Source of the DNA: Spirochaetota bacterium
GTDB taxonomy: Bacteria; Spirochaetota; Leptospiria; Turneriellales; Turneriellaceae
Length of the DNA stretch: 6,741 bases
Assembly: GCA_029561505.1 (NCBI GenBank)
Contig: JAKQXK010000632.1
Span: forward strand, 1 to 6,741
Direction: 5' to 3'
Made by a program: the position numbers and the translations under genes. The notes beneath the pieces were generated by a model that searched no databases, was not told the origin of the DNA, and saw only the letters and a list, made by a program, of their open reading frames with translations. Each line of letters starts with the position of its first letter. Within the stretch, counting starts at the first letter, position 1. Below, one piece after another: positions 1 to 5,576 of this stretch.

Positions 1-1
1 C

Positions 2-1588
2 CAGCGCCCGGCTGAGGGCGATCCATTCGGCCACCCCGAGCTCGCGCGGAATTTTCTTTTCGACGTCTGAATAGGGTATCTGCAGAATTTCATGCACGAG
101 CGAGCGCAGGTCGTCGAAATCGAGTTTTTGCAGCACGCGAATCGCCGTCGGGTTGCGGCTCAGTTTCAGCGCGTCGCGCGCTGTGATTTTGCCGAGAAAT
201 TTGCCGTCATAGTTCTGAAAGTCTTGCAGGGGTTCGTCGGCGATAAGCGTCGCGGGCGTAATAACCTGTTTAGCGAGGCCCAGATAAAACAATAACGGTT
301 TAATTGTCGAACCGATCTGGCGGTCGGCTTTGAGCGCACGATTAAACTGGTTTTGCTGTGAGAACTCCGCGCCGCCAACCATCGTCAGAATGTAACCGGT
401 CTTGGGTTCGATACTGATGAAGGCGGCGTTTGTCGAGGCAAGCGCGCGTTCGTATTCTTGAATACGGTTCGCATTGTTCTTTTTGCGTGCGCTTTCGAGC
501 AGTTTCTCATAGTGTTTCTTCTGCAGTTCGACGGCCGCCTTCGCCGAACGCTGCGCGATCATTTGCCTGCCAAGGTCGAGCGTCGTGAAAATGCGCAGCC
601 CGCTGCGGTTGAGCGCGTCTTGCGTGAACTGTGCCGCGAGCTTTTGCCGCAGGTAGTCGAGAAAAAACGGAGCGTAGTTTTTGCCCGTTAGCCTGTCGGG
701 AAAATCGGCGATCGCCGATTGTTTGCTTTCTTTCGCGGCGATGCGCCAGGTCTGAAAGAATCTGCGGCGTTCGTTGTTAATTTTTTCAGGCGCAAGCTTG
801 CCAACTGCGACGAGCGCCTGCATCACCACGAGCTGGCGCTCTAAAAAGCGCGGCAGATCGGTGATCGGCGAATACGCCTTCGGGTTGGGAATTATGCCCA
901 CAAGGCTCGTCGCTTCGCCGAGCGTCAGCGCGCGCGCCGATTTATTGAAATAGAACTGTGCGGCAGTTTCCAGGCCATACATGCCGTGGCCCATGTAGAT
1001 GAGGTTGAGGTACATCTCGAGTATTTCTTTCTTCTTGTATTTCTCTTCGATGGCCTGCGCGCAGAAATATTCGAACAGTTTGCGGTCGAGGGTCTTCTCT
1101 TGATTGGTGAAAAGTACCTTAGCGAGCTGCTGTGTCAGCGTCGAGCCACCCTGCGCAAAGCGAAGCCGCAGCGTGTTGCGCACGACTGCGCGCAGAATGC
1201 CTGCATAGTCGATGCCGTGGTGGTCGTGAAAACGTCTGTCTTCGCTTGCGATCAGCGCATCGACGAGTTGCTGCGGATAGTCTTCGTAATTCAAGAGACT
1301 ACGCCGTTCGGTATAAAACTCACCGATGAGTTTGCCATAACGGTCGAAAACCTTCGAAGGTATCGCCACCGCGCCCGGTTCAATCGAGGCGACGGTATCT
1401 TGTGAGATCGCGCCGCTGCGCAAACGGTCGAGCTGTTGCTTATAGAGCGTCAGCTTCTGCATCACAGCAGCTTCTTCGTCGACCCAGCGGTTATGCGCCA
1501 GAAACACGCGCACCCCGAAATACAGGGCGAGCAGAATAAGGTAATAGCGAATTTTACCGCGAATGAAAGTCTGATAGAAACGGCGCAT
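2..1588 (-). CDS. Class A penicillin-binding protein, bifunctional (PBP1A type), partial
   Basis: This is a bifunctional peptidoglycan synthase that polymerises lipid II into glycan strands and cross-links the peptides in the periplasm. I translated the minus strand by eye: 529 codons are visible and the C-terminus lies beyond the left edge. Residues about 15-31 form a membrane anchor after a basic N-terminus. The glycosyltransferase (GT51) domain spans about 80-260, with the ASEDRRFHDHHGID motif (catalytic Glu116), GGSTLTQQLAK at 147-157 and ILEMYLN around Glu191. The transpeptidase domain starts near 385; RQIGSTIKP gives the SxxK motif (nucleophile Ser427, Lys430) and SRN at 477-479 is the SxN motif. 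The KTG motif would lie outside the window. An in-frame TAA nine bases upstream of the ATG makes this the first possible ATG; no clear Shine-Dalgarno precedes it. Family membership is certain; the exact PBP1 paralogue is not. The 5' flank carries short inverted repeats. Confidence 0.95.
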   Translation of the reverse strand, partial: MRRFYQTFIRGKIRYYLILLALYFGVRVFLAHNRWVDEEAAVMQKLTLYKQQLDRLRSGAISQDTVASIEPGAVAIPSKVFDRYGKLIGEFYTERRSLLNYEDYPQQLVDALIASEDRRFHDHHGIDYAGILRAVVRNTLRLRFAQGGSTLTQQLAKVLFTNQEKTLDRKLFEYFCAQAIEEKYKKKEILEMYLNLIYMGHGMYGLETAAQFYFNKSARALTLGEATSLVGIIPNPKAYSPITDLPRFLERQLVVMQALVAVGKLAPEKINNERRRFFQTWRIAAKESKQSAIADFPDRLTGKNYAPFFLDYLRQKLAAQFTQDALNRSGLRIFTTLDLGRQMIAQRSAKAAVELQKKHYEKLLESARKKNNANRIQEYERALASTNAAFISIEPKTGYILTMVGGAEFSQQNQFNRALKADRQIGSTIKPLLFYLGLAKQVITPATLIADEPLQDFQNYDGKFLGKITARDALKLSRNPTAIRVLQKLDFDDLRSLVHEILQIPYSDVEKKIPRELGVAEWIALSRAL

Positions 1589-1602
1589 AGAGATGATTTA
1601 GA

Positions 1603-1627
1603 CAGGGTGTTCTTACCCTGTGCACAG
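1603..1627. repeat. Overlapping inverted repeats just upstream of the PBP start
   Basis: CAGGGT (1603-1608) and ACCCTG (1615-1620) form a 6-bp inverted repeat with a 6-base spacer. It overlaps a perfect 10-bp palindrome, CTGTGCACAG (1618-1627). Both lie 15-39 bases upstream of the PBP start codon, where an operator or a 5' leader hairpin could act. The promoter itself is unclear: the best minus-strand match, TTGTTC with TAAGAA 16 bases on, is weak. Regulation is inference only. Confidence 0.35.
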
Positions 1628-1676
1628 AAAAGAACAAATTGAAGCTTTAACTGCTCGCCGCCTATTTTTGCCAGCT

Positions 1677-1738
1677 GGCCAGGTCTCGCAGTTTGCTGCG
1701 CAAACCGCTGCTAAAGCGGTAAAAGCGACCTGCCGGCC
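1677..1738. repeat. Imperfect stem enclosing two small hairpins, rplU-PBP gap
   Basis: CAGGT (1680-1684) can pair with ACCTG (1728-1732), extended by CGC/GCG inside and GGC/GCC outside with bulges. Within it sit GTTTGC/GCAAAC (1691-1696 with 1700-1705) and ACCGCT/AGCGGT (1704-1709 with 1715-1720), which overlap by two bases and so cannot both form fully. No T-tract follows on either strand. The right arm resembles the right arm of the element at 2861-3009. It could be a degraded relative of that element, a 3' processing structure for rplU, or chance. Confidence 0.3.
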
Positions 1739-1764
1739 CATCTGGCGGGGCGGCGGTCAGACTC

Positions 1765-1788
1765 AGCGTAAGTCTAAAGCCTTACGCT
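1765..1788 (-). terminator. Hairpin spanning the rplU stop codon, possible 3' end structure
   Basis: AGCGTAAG (1765-1772) and CTTACGCT (1781-1788) form a perfect 8-bp stem with an 8-base loop. In the rplU transcript the first arm contains the TAA stop (1784-1782). No U-run follows, so this is not a standard intrinsic terminator. It may stabilise the mRNA 3' end or assist factor-dependent termination before the PBP gene, which lies in the same direction. Confidence 0.35.
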
Positions 1789-2093
1789 TTGATAGAAGTA
1801 ACTTGTAGCTTGTGGTAAGACTGGCGATGGCCCCACTTGCGGTGGTTGTGCTTTTTAGTGCGATAGAAAACGCCAACGATTTTCGGGCCTTTAACTTCTT
1901 CAACGACTTTTGCCGTGACAGAAACCCCTGACAAGAATGGCTGGCCGACTTTAATCTGGCCGTTGCCGCTGACAGAGAGTACCTCGTTGATGGTGAGGTC
2001 TTTTCCCGGTTCGGTTCCCGTGAGTTCAGCGAAAAAAACTGTGTCTTGGGCCACCCGGTATTGCTTGCCACCGACTTGAATAACTGCCTGCAT
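1782..2093 (-). CDS. rplU: Large ribosomal subunit protein bL21
   Basis: bL21 is a small protein of the 50S subunit that binds 23S rRNA. The protein shows the family's opening strand MQAVIQVGGKQYRV, the central VTAKVVEEVKGPKIVGVFYRTKK segment (with the KI-V-F-Y-KK pattern), and the C-terminal HNHRKWGHRQSYHKLQV rRNA-binding tail that defines the family. I chose the ATG at 2093 because it puts the Met directly before the conserved AVI strand and gives 103 residues, the usual bL21 length. In-frame ATGs at 2102 and 2120 (112 residues) are possible, and no candidate has a Shine-Dalgarno to decide. The gene stands alone: no rpmA (bL27) or obg follows in the 193 bp before the PBP gene, although rplU-rpmA is the common bacterial order. 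Confidence 0.96.
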   Translation of the reverse strand: MQAVIQVGGKQYRVAQDTVFFAELTGTEPGKDLTINEVLSVSGNGQIKVGQPFLSGVSVTAKVVEEVKGPKIVGVFYRTKKHNHRKWGHRQSYHKLQVTSIKA

Positions 2094-2121
2094 AACCGGC
2101 ATTTTGGGGCGCCGAGACATG

Positions 2122-2207
2122 CGGTCAAATCAATAGTGAGTGCAATGCTGAAGCAGACGCTGCATACCGGTAGCTCGGCTGGCCGGCATGCCCACGGTCA
2201 AATTAAT
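2122..2207. repeat. Near-identical 13-bp direct repeat in the divergent intergenic region
   Basis: CGGTCAAATCAAT (2122-2134) and CGGTCAAATTAAT (2195-2207) match at 12 of 13 bases, 73 bp apart. On the minus strand they read ATTGATTTGACCG and ATTAATTTGACCG. Each contains TTGACC, which resembles a -35 box, but neither has a good -10 about 17 bases downstream. They lie upstream of rplU, the first copy almost touching the longest rplU reading frame. They could be binding sites for a regulator of rplU or of the divergent SRPBCC gene. Confidence 0.35.
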
Positions 2208-2303
2208 TGGCTGTACAGACTACAGCAACCCCGGCAGCCTGCAGGCCGGTTTCGCAGAGAAATCCACCTATCGGCGCATATAGGCAGGTGGGTATAAAGA
2301 TTC

Positions 2304-2310
2304 AGGGGGA
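2304..2310 (+). promoter_or_regulatory. Strong ribosome binding site for the SRPBCC gene
   Basis: AGGGGGA lies three bases before the ATG at 2314. It is the only clear Shine-Dalgarno among the starts visible in the window. TATAAA at 2293-2298 could be a -10 element, but no good -35 partner is seen. Confidence 0.7.
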
Positions 2311-2313
2311 TCT

Positions 2314-2856
2314 ATGAAAATTCTGAAAGTTTTCGCTTTGGTTGTGGGTATTGCCGTTGTTTTGCTGCTCGGCATTGCCGCTGTTACCAAGAAAGAATAC
2401 TCGGTGGCCCGCGATGCCACGATTAACCTGCCCAAAGACAAGGTTTTTGCTTACCTGGTGCAGCTCAAAAACCAGGACAATTTCAGCGTCTGGGCCAGCA
2501 TGGATAAAGACATGAAGAAGACGTACCGCGGTACCGACGGCACGGTCGGCTTCGTTTCAGCGTGGGACAGCGCGAAAGACGACGTGGGCGCGGGCGAACA
2601 GGAAATTAAGAAGATTCTGCCAGGTGAGCGCATCGACTTTGAACTGCGGTTTTTGCGGCCTTTTGAGTCGAAGAGCGACGCCTTTCTGAAAACCGAAGCG
2701 GTTGAGCCCAATAAAACGAAGGTCACATGGGGCTTCAGCGCAAAAATGCCTTATCCGATGAACCTCATGCTGCTCTTTTTGGACTTTGAAGGAATGATCG
2801 GCAAAGACTTCGAAACGGGTCTTTTGAACCTGAAACTGCTGCTCGAAAGAAAATAA
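2314..2856 (+). CDS. Membrane-anchored SRPBCC-family (START-like fold) protein
   Basis: This 180-residue protein begins MKILKVFALVVGIAVVLLLG, an uncleaved-looking hydrophobic anchor at residues about 5-24, so the rest is probably outside the cytoplasmic membrane or held on it. Residues about 28-178 have the pattern of SRPBCC proteins (polyketide cyclase/AHSA1-like): a first strand SVARDATINLP, a helix starting with KDKVFAYLVQLKN, the WASMDKDM segment, the turn GTDGTVGFVSAWDS, strands EQEIKKILPGERIDFEL and KTKVTWGFSAKM, and a long C-terminal helix FEGMIGKDFETGLLNLKLLLE. This fold makes a deep pocket for hydrophobic ligands; the actual ligand cannot be read from the sequence. The start is well supported by the Shine-Dalgarno. 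The gene is divergent from rplU and is separated from the pyrophosphatase gene by 193 bp of repeat-rich DNA, so it may be its own transcription unit. Confidence 0.85.
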   Translation: MKILKVFALVVGIAVVLLLGIAAVTKKEYSVARDATINLPKDKVFAYLVQLKNQDNFSVWASMDKDMKKTYRGTDGTVGFVSAWDSAKDDVGAGEQEIKKILPGERIDFELRFLRPFESKSDAFLKTEAVEPNKTKVTWGFSAKMPYPMNLMLLFLDFEGMIGKDFETGLLNLKLLLERK

Positions 2857-2860
2857 AACT

Positions 2861-3009
2861 GCGCGGCAGGTCGCAAAACGACCAAATTCAGGAAAAGTTC
2901 CGCGATTTTCTACGCGAAAATCGCTCTATGAACGGGCCAAAGCCCGCTTTTCCTGAATTTCGCCATTTTGCCACCACGCTGAGATTTCAATTTCCACGAC
3001 CTGCCGCGC
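2861..3009. repeat. 149-bp nested inverted-repeat element with two apical hairpins
   Basis: All arms are nested and compatible with a single fold. The outer stem is 13 perfect bp: GCGCGGCAGGTCG (2861-2873) with CGACCTGCCGCGC (2997-3009). A 6-bp helix GCAAAA (2873-2878) with TTTTGC (2966-2971) may add to it, sharing base 2873. The middle stem is 14 perfect bp: AAATTCAGGAAAAG (2884-2897) with CTTTTCCTGAATTT (2947-2960). Inside it are two hairpins, GCGATTTTC/GAAAATCGC (2902-2910 with 2916-2924, 5-base loop) and CGGGC/GCCCG (2933-2937 with 2942-2946, loop CAAA). Positions 2972-2996 stay unpaired on one side. There is no reading frame of note, no transposase, and no obvious target-site duplication. 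It could be a small non-autonomous mobile repeat, a REP/BIME-like intergenic repeat or a structured RNA in the 3' region of the SRPBCC transcript. Confidence 0.75.
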
Positions 3010-3016
3010 CCATTGC

Positions 3017-3035
3017 ACACCGCTTTACGCGGTGT
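3017..3035 (+). terminator. Hairpin before the pyrophosphatase gene
   Basis: ACACCGC (3017-3023) and GCGGTGT (3029-3035) form a perfect 7-bp stem with a 5-base loop. It is followed by CTTAACCTCATTTC, too poor in T for a confident intrinsic terminator. It ends 14 bases before the pyrophosphatase ATG. It could close the upstream transcript, or it could be a leader hairpin or operator for the downstream operon. A weak TTGCAC (3013-3018), 17-bp, CTTAAC (3036-3041) promoter-like pair would place this hairpin across the spacer; I give that little weight. Confidence 0.4.
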
Positions 3036-3049
3036 CTTAACCTCATTTC

Positions 3050-3664
3050 ATGCCTTATATGAAGCTGAGCCATTTTACCGCGCATCCCTGGCATGGCGTA
3101 GCGATCGGCGACGACGCCCCAAGCGTCGTCACCGCGTTCATTGAGATTGTACCTTCTGATACAATCAAATACGAGATCGATAAGGCGTCGGGTCTCATGA
3201 AGGTAGACCGGCCGCAGAAATATTCATCACTGCCGCCTGCGCTTTATGGTTTTATTCCACAAACGTATTGCGACGAGCGCATTCGGGCGCTCGCGAACGA
3301 CAAAAAAGTGATGAGCGGCGACCACGACCCGCTCGACATCTGTGTGATTACCGAACGCAACATCGGTAGCAATGGTTTTCTCGTGCGTGCGCGCACGATC
3401 GGTGGTCTGCGGCTCATCGACGATCATGAAGCCGACGACAAAATTATCGCGGTTATGGCTGACGACCCAATCTATGGCAATATTGAAACGCTGAAAGATG
3501 CGCCGCAGTCGCTGATCGACCGCATTCGCCATTACTTTTTGACTTACAAAGACTTTCCCGGCCAGAAGCGCAAGATTGAAATGGGCGAAGTTTATGAGCG
3601 CGACGTTGCCTGCAAGGTGATCGAAGCGGCAGTAGCCGACTACAAGGCGAAGTTTCACTACTAA
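3050..3664 (+). CDS. ppa: Inorganic pyrophosphatase, family I (soluble)
   Basis: It hydrolyses pyrophosphate to two phosphates in the cytoplasm with Mg2+, driving nucleic acid synthesis and tRNA charging forward. The 204 residues carry the family I active site. TIKYEIDKASG supplies Lys40 and Glu42 (equivalents of E. coli Lys29 and Glu31), VDRP supplies Arg54, and LYGFIP supplies Tyr66. The metal-binding signature is DHDPLD at 91-96 (Asp91, Asp93, Asp96). LIDDHEADDK supplies Asp124 and Asp129 at the expected spacing of five. YFLTYK supplies Tyr166 and Lys167. The second signature position is His92 where E. coli has Gly. The length is longer than the E. coli enzyme (about 175), mainly through an N-terminal extension of about ten residues. 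There is no Shine-Dalgarno at the ATG at 3050; the ATG at 3059 is an alternative. Its stop codon overlaps the next gene's start, so the two are probably one operon. Confidence 0.95.
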   Translation: MPYMKLSHFTAHPWHGVAIGDDAPSVVTAFIEIVPSDTIKYEIDKASGLMKVDRPQKYSSLPPALYGFIPQTYCDERIRALANDKKVMSGDHDPLDICVITERNIGSNGFLVRARTIGGLRLIDDHEADDKIIAVMADDPIYGNIETLKDAPQSLIDRIRHYFLTYKDFPGQKRKIEMGEVYERDVACKVIEAAVADYKAKFHY

Positions 3665-5559
3665 TGATCAGTCTGCAAAACCTCGGCATGTCATATGGCG
3701 AGCGCGACCTCTTTACCGGGGTTTCGCTGCAGCTGAACGAAAGCACGCGCTATGGCATTACCGGCGCGAACGGTTCGGGTAAGTCGACCCTGCTCAAGAT
3801 ACTGGCGAACCGCGATGCCCCGACAGACGGCAAAATCGACGTGCAGAAGGGTACGCGCATCGCGTACCTCGAACAGAACCTGCCGCTCGACTCGGGCGAG
3901 ACCGCGATTCAGATCGTGATAGCGGGTGACGAAATTCTGGCTAAGGCGCTCGCCGAGCGCGACAACCCGAACGCAGACCCGGCGCACGCCGGCGAGATCG
4001 AAGAGATTATCATGTCGCGCGAAGGCTACCGCGCTGAATCAGAAGCGGCGCGGCTGCTCGCTGGCCTTGGGCTTCCCGACGAAGTGCACAACATACCCGC
4101 GAACAAACTTTCGGGTGGCCAGCTGATGCGTGCGCTGCTCGCGCGCTCGCTCTTTGCCAAAGGCGAAGTGCTGTTGCTCGACGAACCCACCAACCACTTA
4201 GACATGCCGGGCATCAAGTGGCTCGAAAACTATATTCTCAACGAGTTTCAGGGCACGCTGCTCTTGATCACGCACGACCGTGGGTTTTTGTCGGCGCTGT
4301 CAGAGCAGATTCTTGATGTCGACTACAAGACAATCACGCTCTTCAACATGAACTACAATCGCTTTGTCGGTGCGCGCACCCTCGCCGCCGAACAAAAAGA
4401 GCGCGAGGCCGAAGCTGCAAAAAGAAAAATTGCAGAGCTTACCGAGTTTATCGACCGCTTCAAAGCCAAAGCCTCGAAAGCGCGCCAGGCGCAGTCACGC
4501 GTCAAACAGGTAGAAAAGATTGAAGTCCCAGAAATTATACCTTCGTCGCGCCGCAAACCCTCGTTTAATTTTCGTTACGAGCGCGAATCGGGCCGCGATG
4601 TGCTGAACGTGCATGGTGTTTCTATGCAATTTACCGAAACGCCCCTGTTTCAGGGTGCGGAGTTCTTGCTCAGAAAAGGCGATAAGGCCGCGATTGTGGG
4701 CCCCAACGGTCATGGTAAAACCACGCTGCTGAAAATCATCGCCGGTGAGCTGACACCCAAATCGGGGTCTGTACAATTCGGCCACGAAGTGCGCATGAGC
4801 TATTACGCGCAGGTGCACGAAGAGCTGCGCAAACTCGGCGAACCGCTGCACGAGCACCTGCACACACTGCACCGCGAAAAGGCGGTTAAAGACGTTCGCG
4901 GTTCGCTGGGTCTCATGCTTTTCGAAGGCGACGAACAGAAGAAGAAACTCTCGGCGCTTTCGGGCGGCGAGATGGCACGTTTCGTGTTTGCCGATCTGAT
5001 GCTGCAAAAGCCCAACTTTCTCGTGCTCGACGAACCGACCAACCACCTTGATATCGAAGGCATTGAAGCGCTCGAAGACGCACTTGCGGCCTATCAGGGC
5101 ACCGTGCTCATGGTGAGCCACGACCGTGCATTCATCAAAAAGGTCTGCAACCGCGTGTTCGAACTGAAAGACGGTACGCTCAAAGAGCTGAATGCCGGCG
5201 TGCGCGCGCTCGACGACCGCGACGATGCGGCCGCAAAACCCGCACCTACGGCGCGTGAAAAGGCCGAAGCGCAGGCAGAATCAGATCGCCTGCAGTCGAG
5301 CGCCGAGGCAAACCTCAGCTATGACGAGCGCAAGCGACTGAAAAGCGAGGCCGGCAAAGCGCAGACCCGCGTGAAGCGTCTCGAACAAGAGATCGCCGAC
5401 CACGAAGCGCGCATACAAGAGCTCGATGCGCTGTTCGGTGACGGCGGTAAACTGCAGGCGCTGTCGCCCGACGATCTGCGTACAAAAACCGAAGAGCGGG
5501 CGAAGCTGCAGAAACAACTCGAAGAACGCCTCGCCGAATGGGAATCTCTCGCTTCGTGA
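3664..5559 (+). CDS. ABC-F family ATPase with C-terminal coiled coil (YheS/Uup-like)
   Basis: ABC-F proteins are soluble twin-ATPase factors that bind the ribosomal E site and act in translation; they lack membrane domains. The 631 residues show both cassettes intact. Cassette 1 has Walker A GANGSGKST at 34-42, signature LSGGQ at 149-153, Walker B ending in DEPTNHLD with catalytic Glu174, and switch His204. The interdomain linker at about 240-300 contains FIDRFKAKASKARQAQSRVKQVEKIE, the charged helical motif that faces P-site tRNA in this family. Cassette 2 has Walker A GPNGHGKTT at 346-354, LSGGE at 432-436, Glu457 in DEPTNHLD and His486. A charged C-terminal region from about 528, with a coiled coil from about 550 to the end, recalls YheS and Uup. 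The ATG shares its A with the TAA of ppa, pointing to translational coupling. I cannot assign it to a housekeeping or antibiotic-resistance subgroup by eye; the context favours housekeeping. Confidence 0.94.
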   Translation: MISLQNLGMSYGERDLFTGVSLQLNESTRYGITGANGSGKSTLLKILANRDAPTDGKIDVQKGTRIAYLEQNLPLDSGETAIQIVIAGDEILAKALAERDNPNADPAHAGEIEEIIMSREGYRAESEAARLLAGLGLPDEVHNIPANKLSGGQLMRALLARSLFAKGEVLLLDEPTNHLDMPGIKWLENYILNEFQGTLLLITHDRGFLSALSEQILDVDYKTITLFNMNYNRFVGARTLAAEQKEREAEAAKRKIAELTEFIDRFKAKASKARQAQSRVKQVEKIEVPEIIPSSRRKPSFNFRYERESGRDVLNVHGVSMQFTETPLFQGAEFLLRKGDKAAIVGPNGHGKTTLLKIIAGELTPKSGSVQFGHEVRMSYYAQVHEELRKLGEPLHEHLHTLHREKAVKDVRGSLGLMLFEGDEQKKKLSALSGGEMARFVFADLMLQKPNFLVLDEPTNHLDIEGIEALEDALAAYQGTVLMVSHDRAFIKKVCNRVFELKDGTLKELNAGVRALDDRDDAAAKPAPTAREKAEAQAESDRLQSSAEANLSYDERKRLKSEAGKAQTRVKRLEQEIADHEARIQELDALFGDGGKLQALSPDDLRTKTEERAKLQKQLEERLAEWESLAS

Positions 5560-5565
5560 TTCGGC
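5533..5565. terminator. Inverted repeat across the ABC-F stop codon, between convergent genes
   Basis: GCCGAAT (5533-5539) and ATTCGGC (5559-5565) form a perfect 7-bp stem with a 19-base loop that contains most of the stop codon. The two convergent genes are only 17 bp apart, and no other candidate terminator fits between them. There is no T-run on either strand, so a function in bidirectional termination is only possible, not shown. Confidence 0.25.
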
Positions 5566-5576
5566 TGCCTTAGCCA

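Noticed and set aside
986..1405. Open frame of 139 codons on the plus strand
   Set aside because: It lies wholly opposite the PBP gene, whose minus-strand translation has clear catalytic motifs; the plus-strand product resembles nothing.
1763..2128. 121-codon minus-strand frame overlapping rplU
   Set aside because: It is a shifted frame over the unmistakable bL21 sequence.
2211..2225. CTGT-N7-ACAG pattern (minus strand) resembling a LexA box
   Set aside because: The E. coli-type box needs eight bases between the half-sites and here there are seven; the neighbouring genes are not SOS genes and the LexA motif of this host is unknown.
2231..2249. CCGGC/GCCGG inverted repeat as a terminator
   Set aside because: It has a 5-bp stem with a 9-base loop and no T-run, and it lies between divergent genes where no terminator is needed.
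4495..5121. 208-codon minus-strand frame
   Set aside because: It is antisense to the second ATPase cassette of the ABC-F gene; such long shadows are common opposite codon-biased genes.
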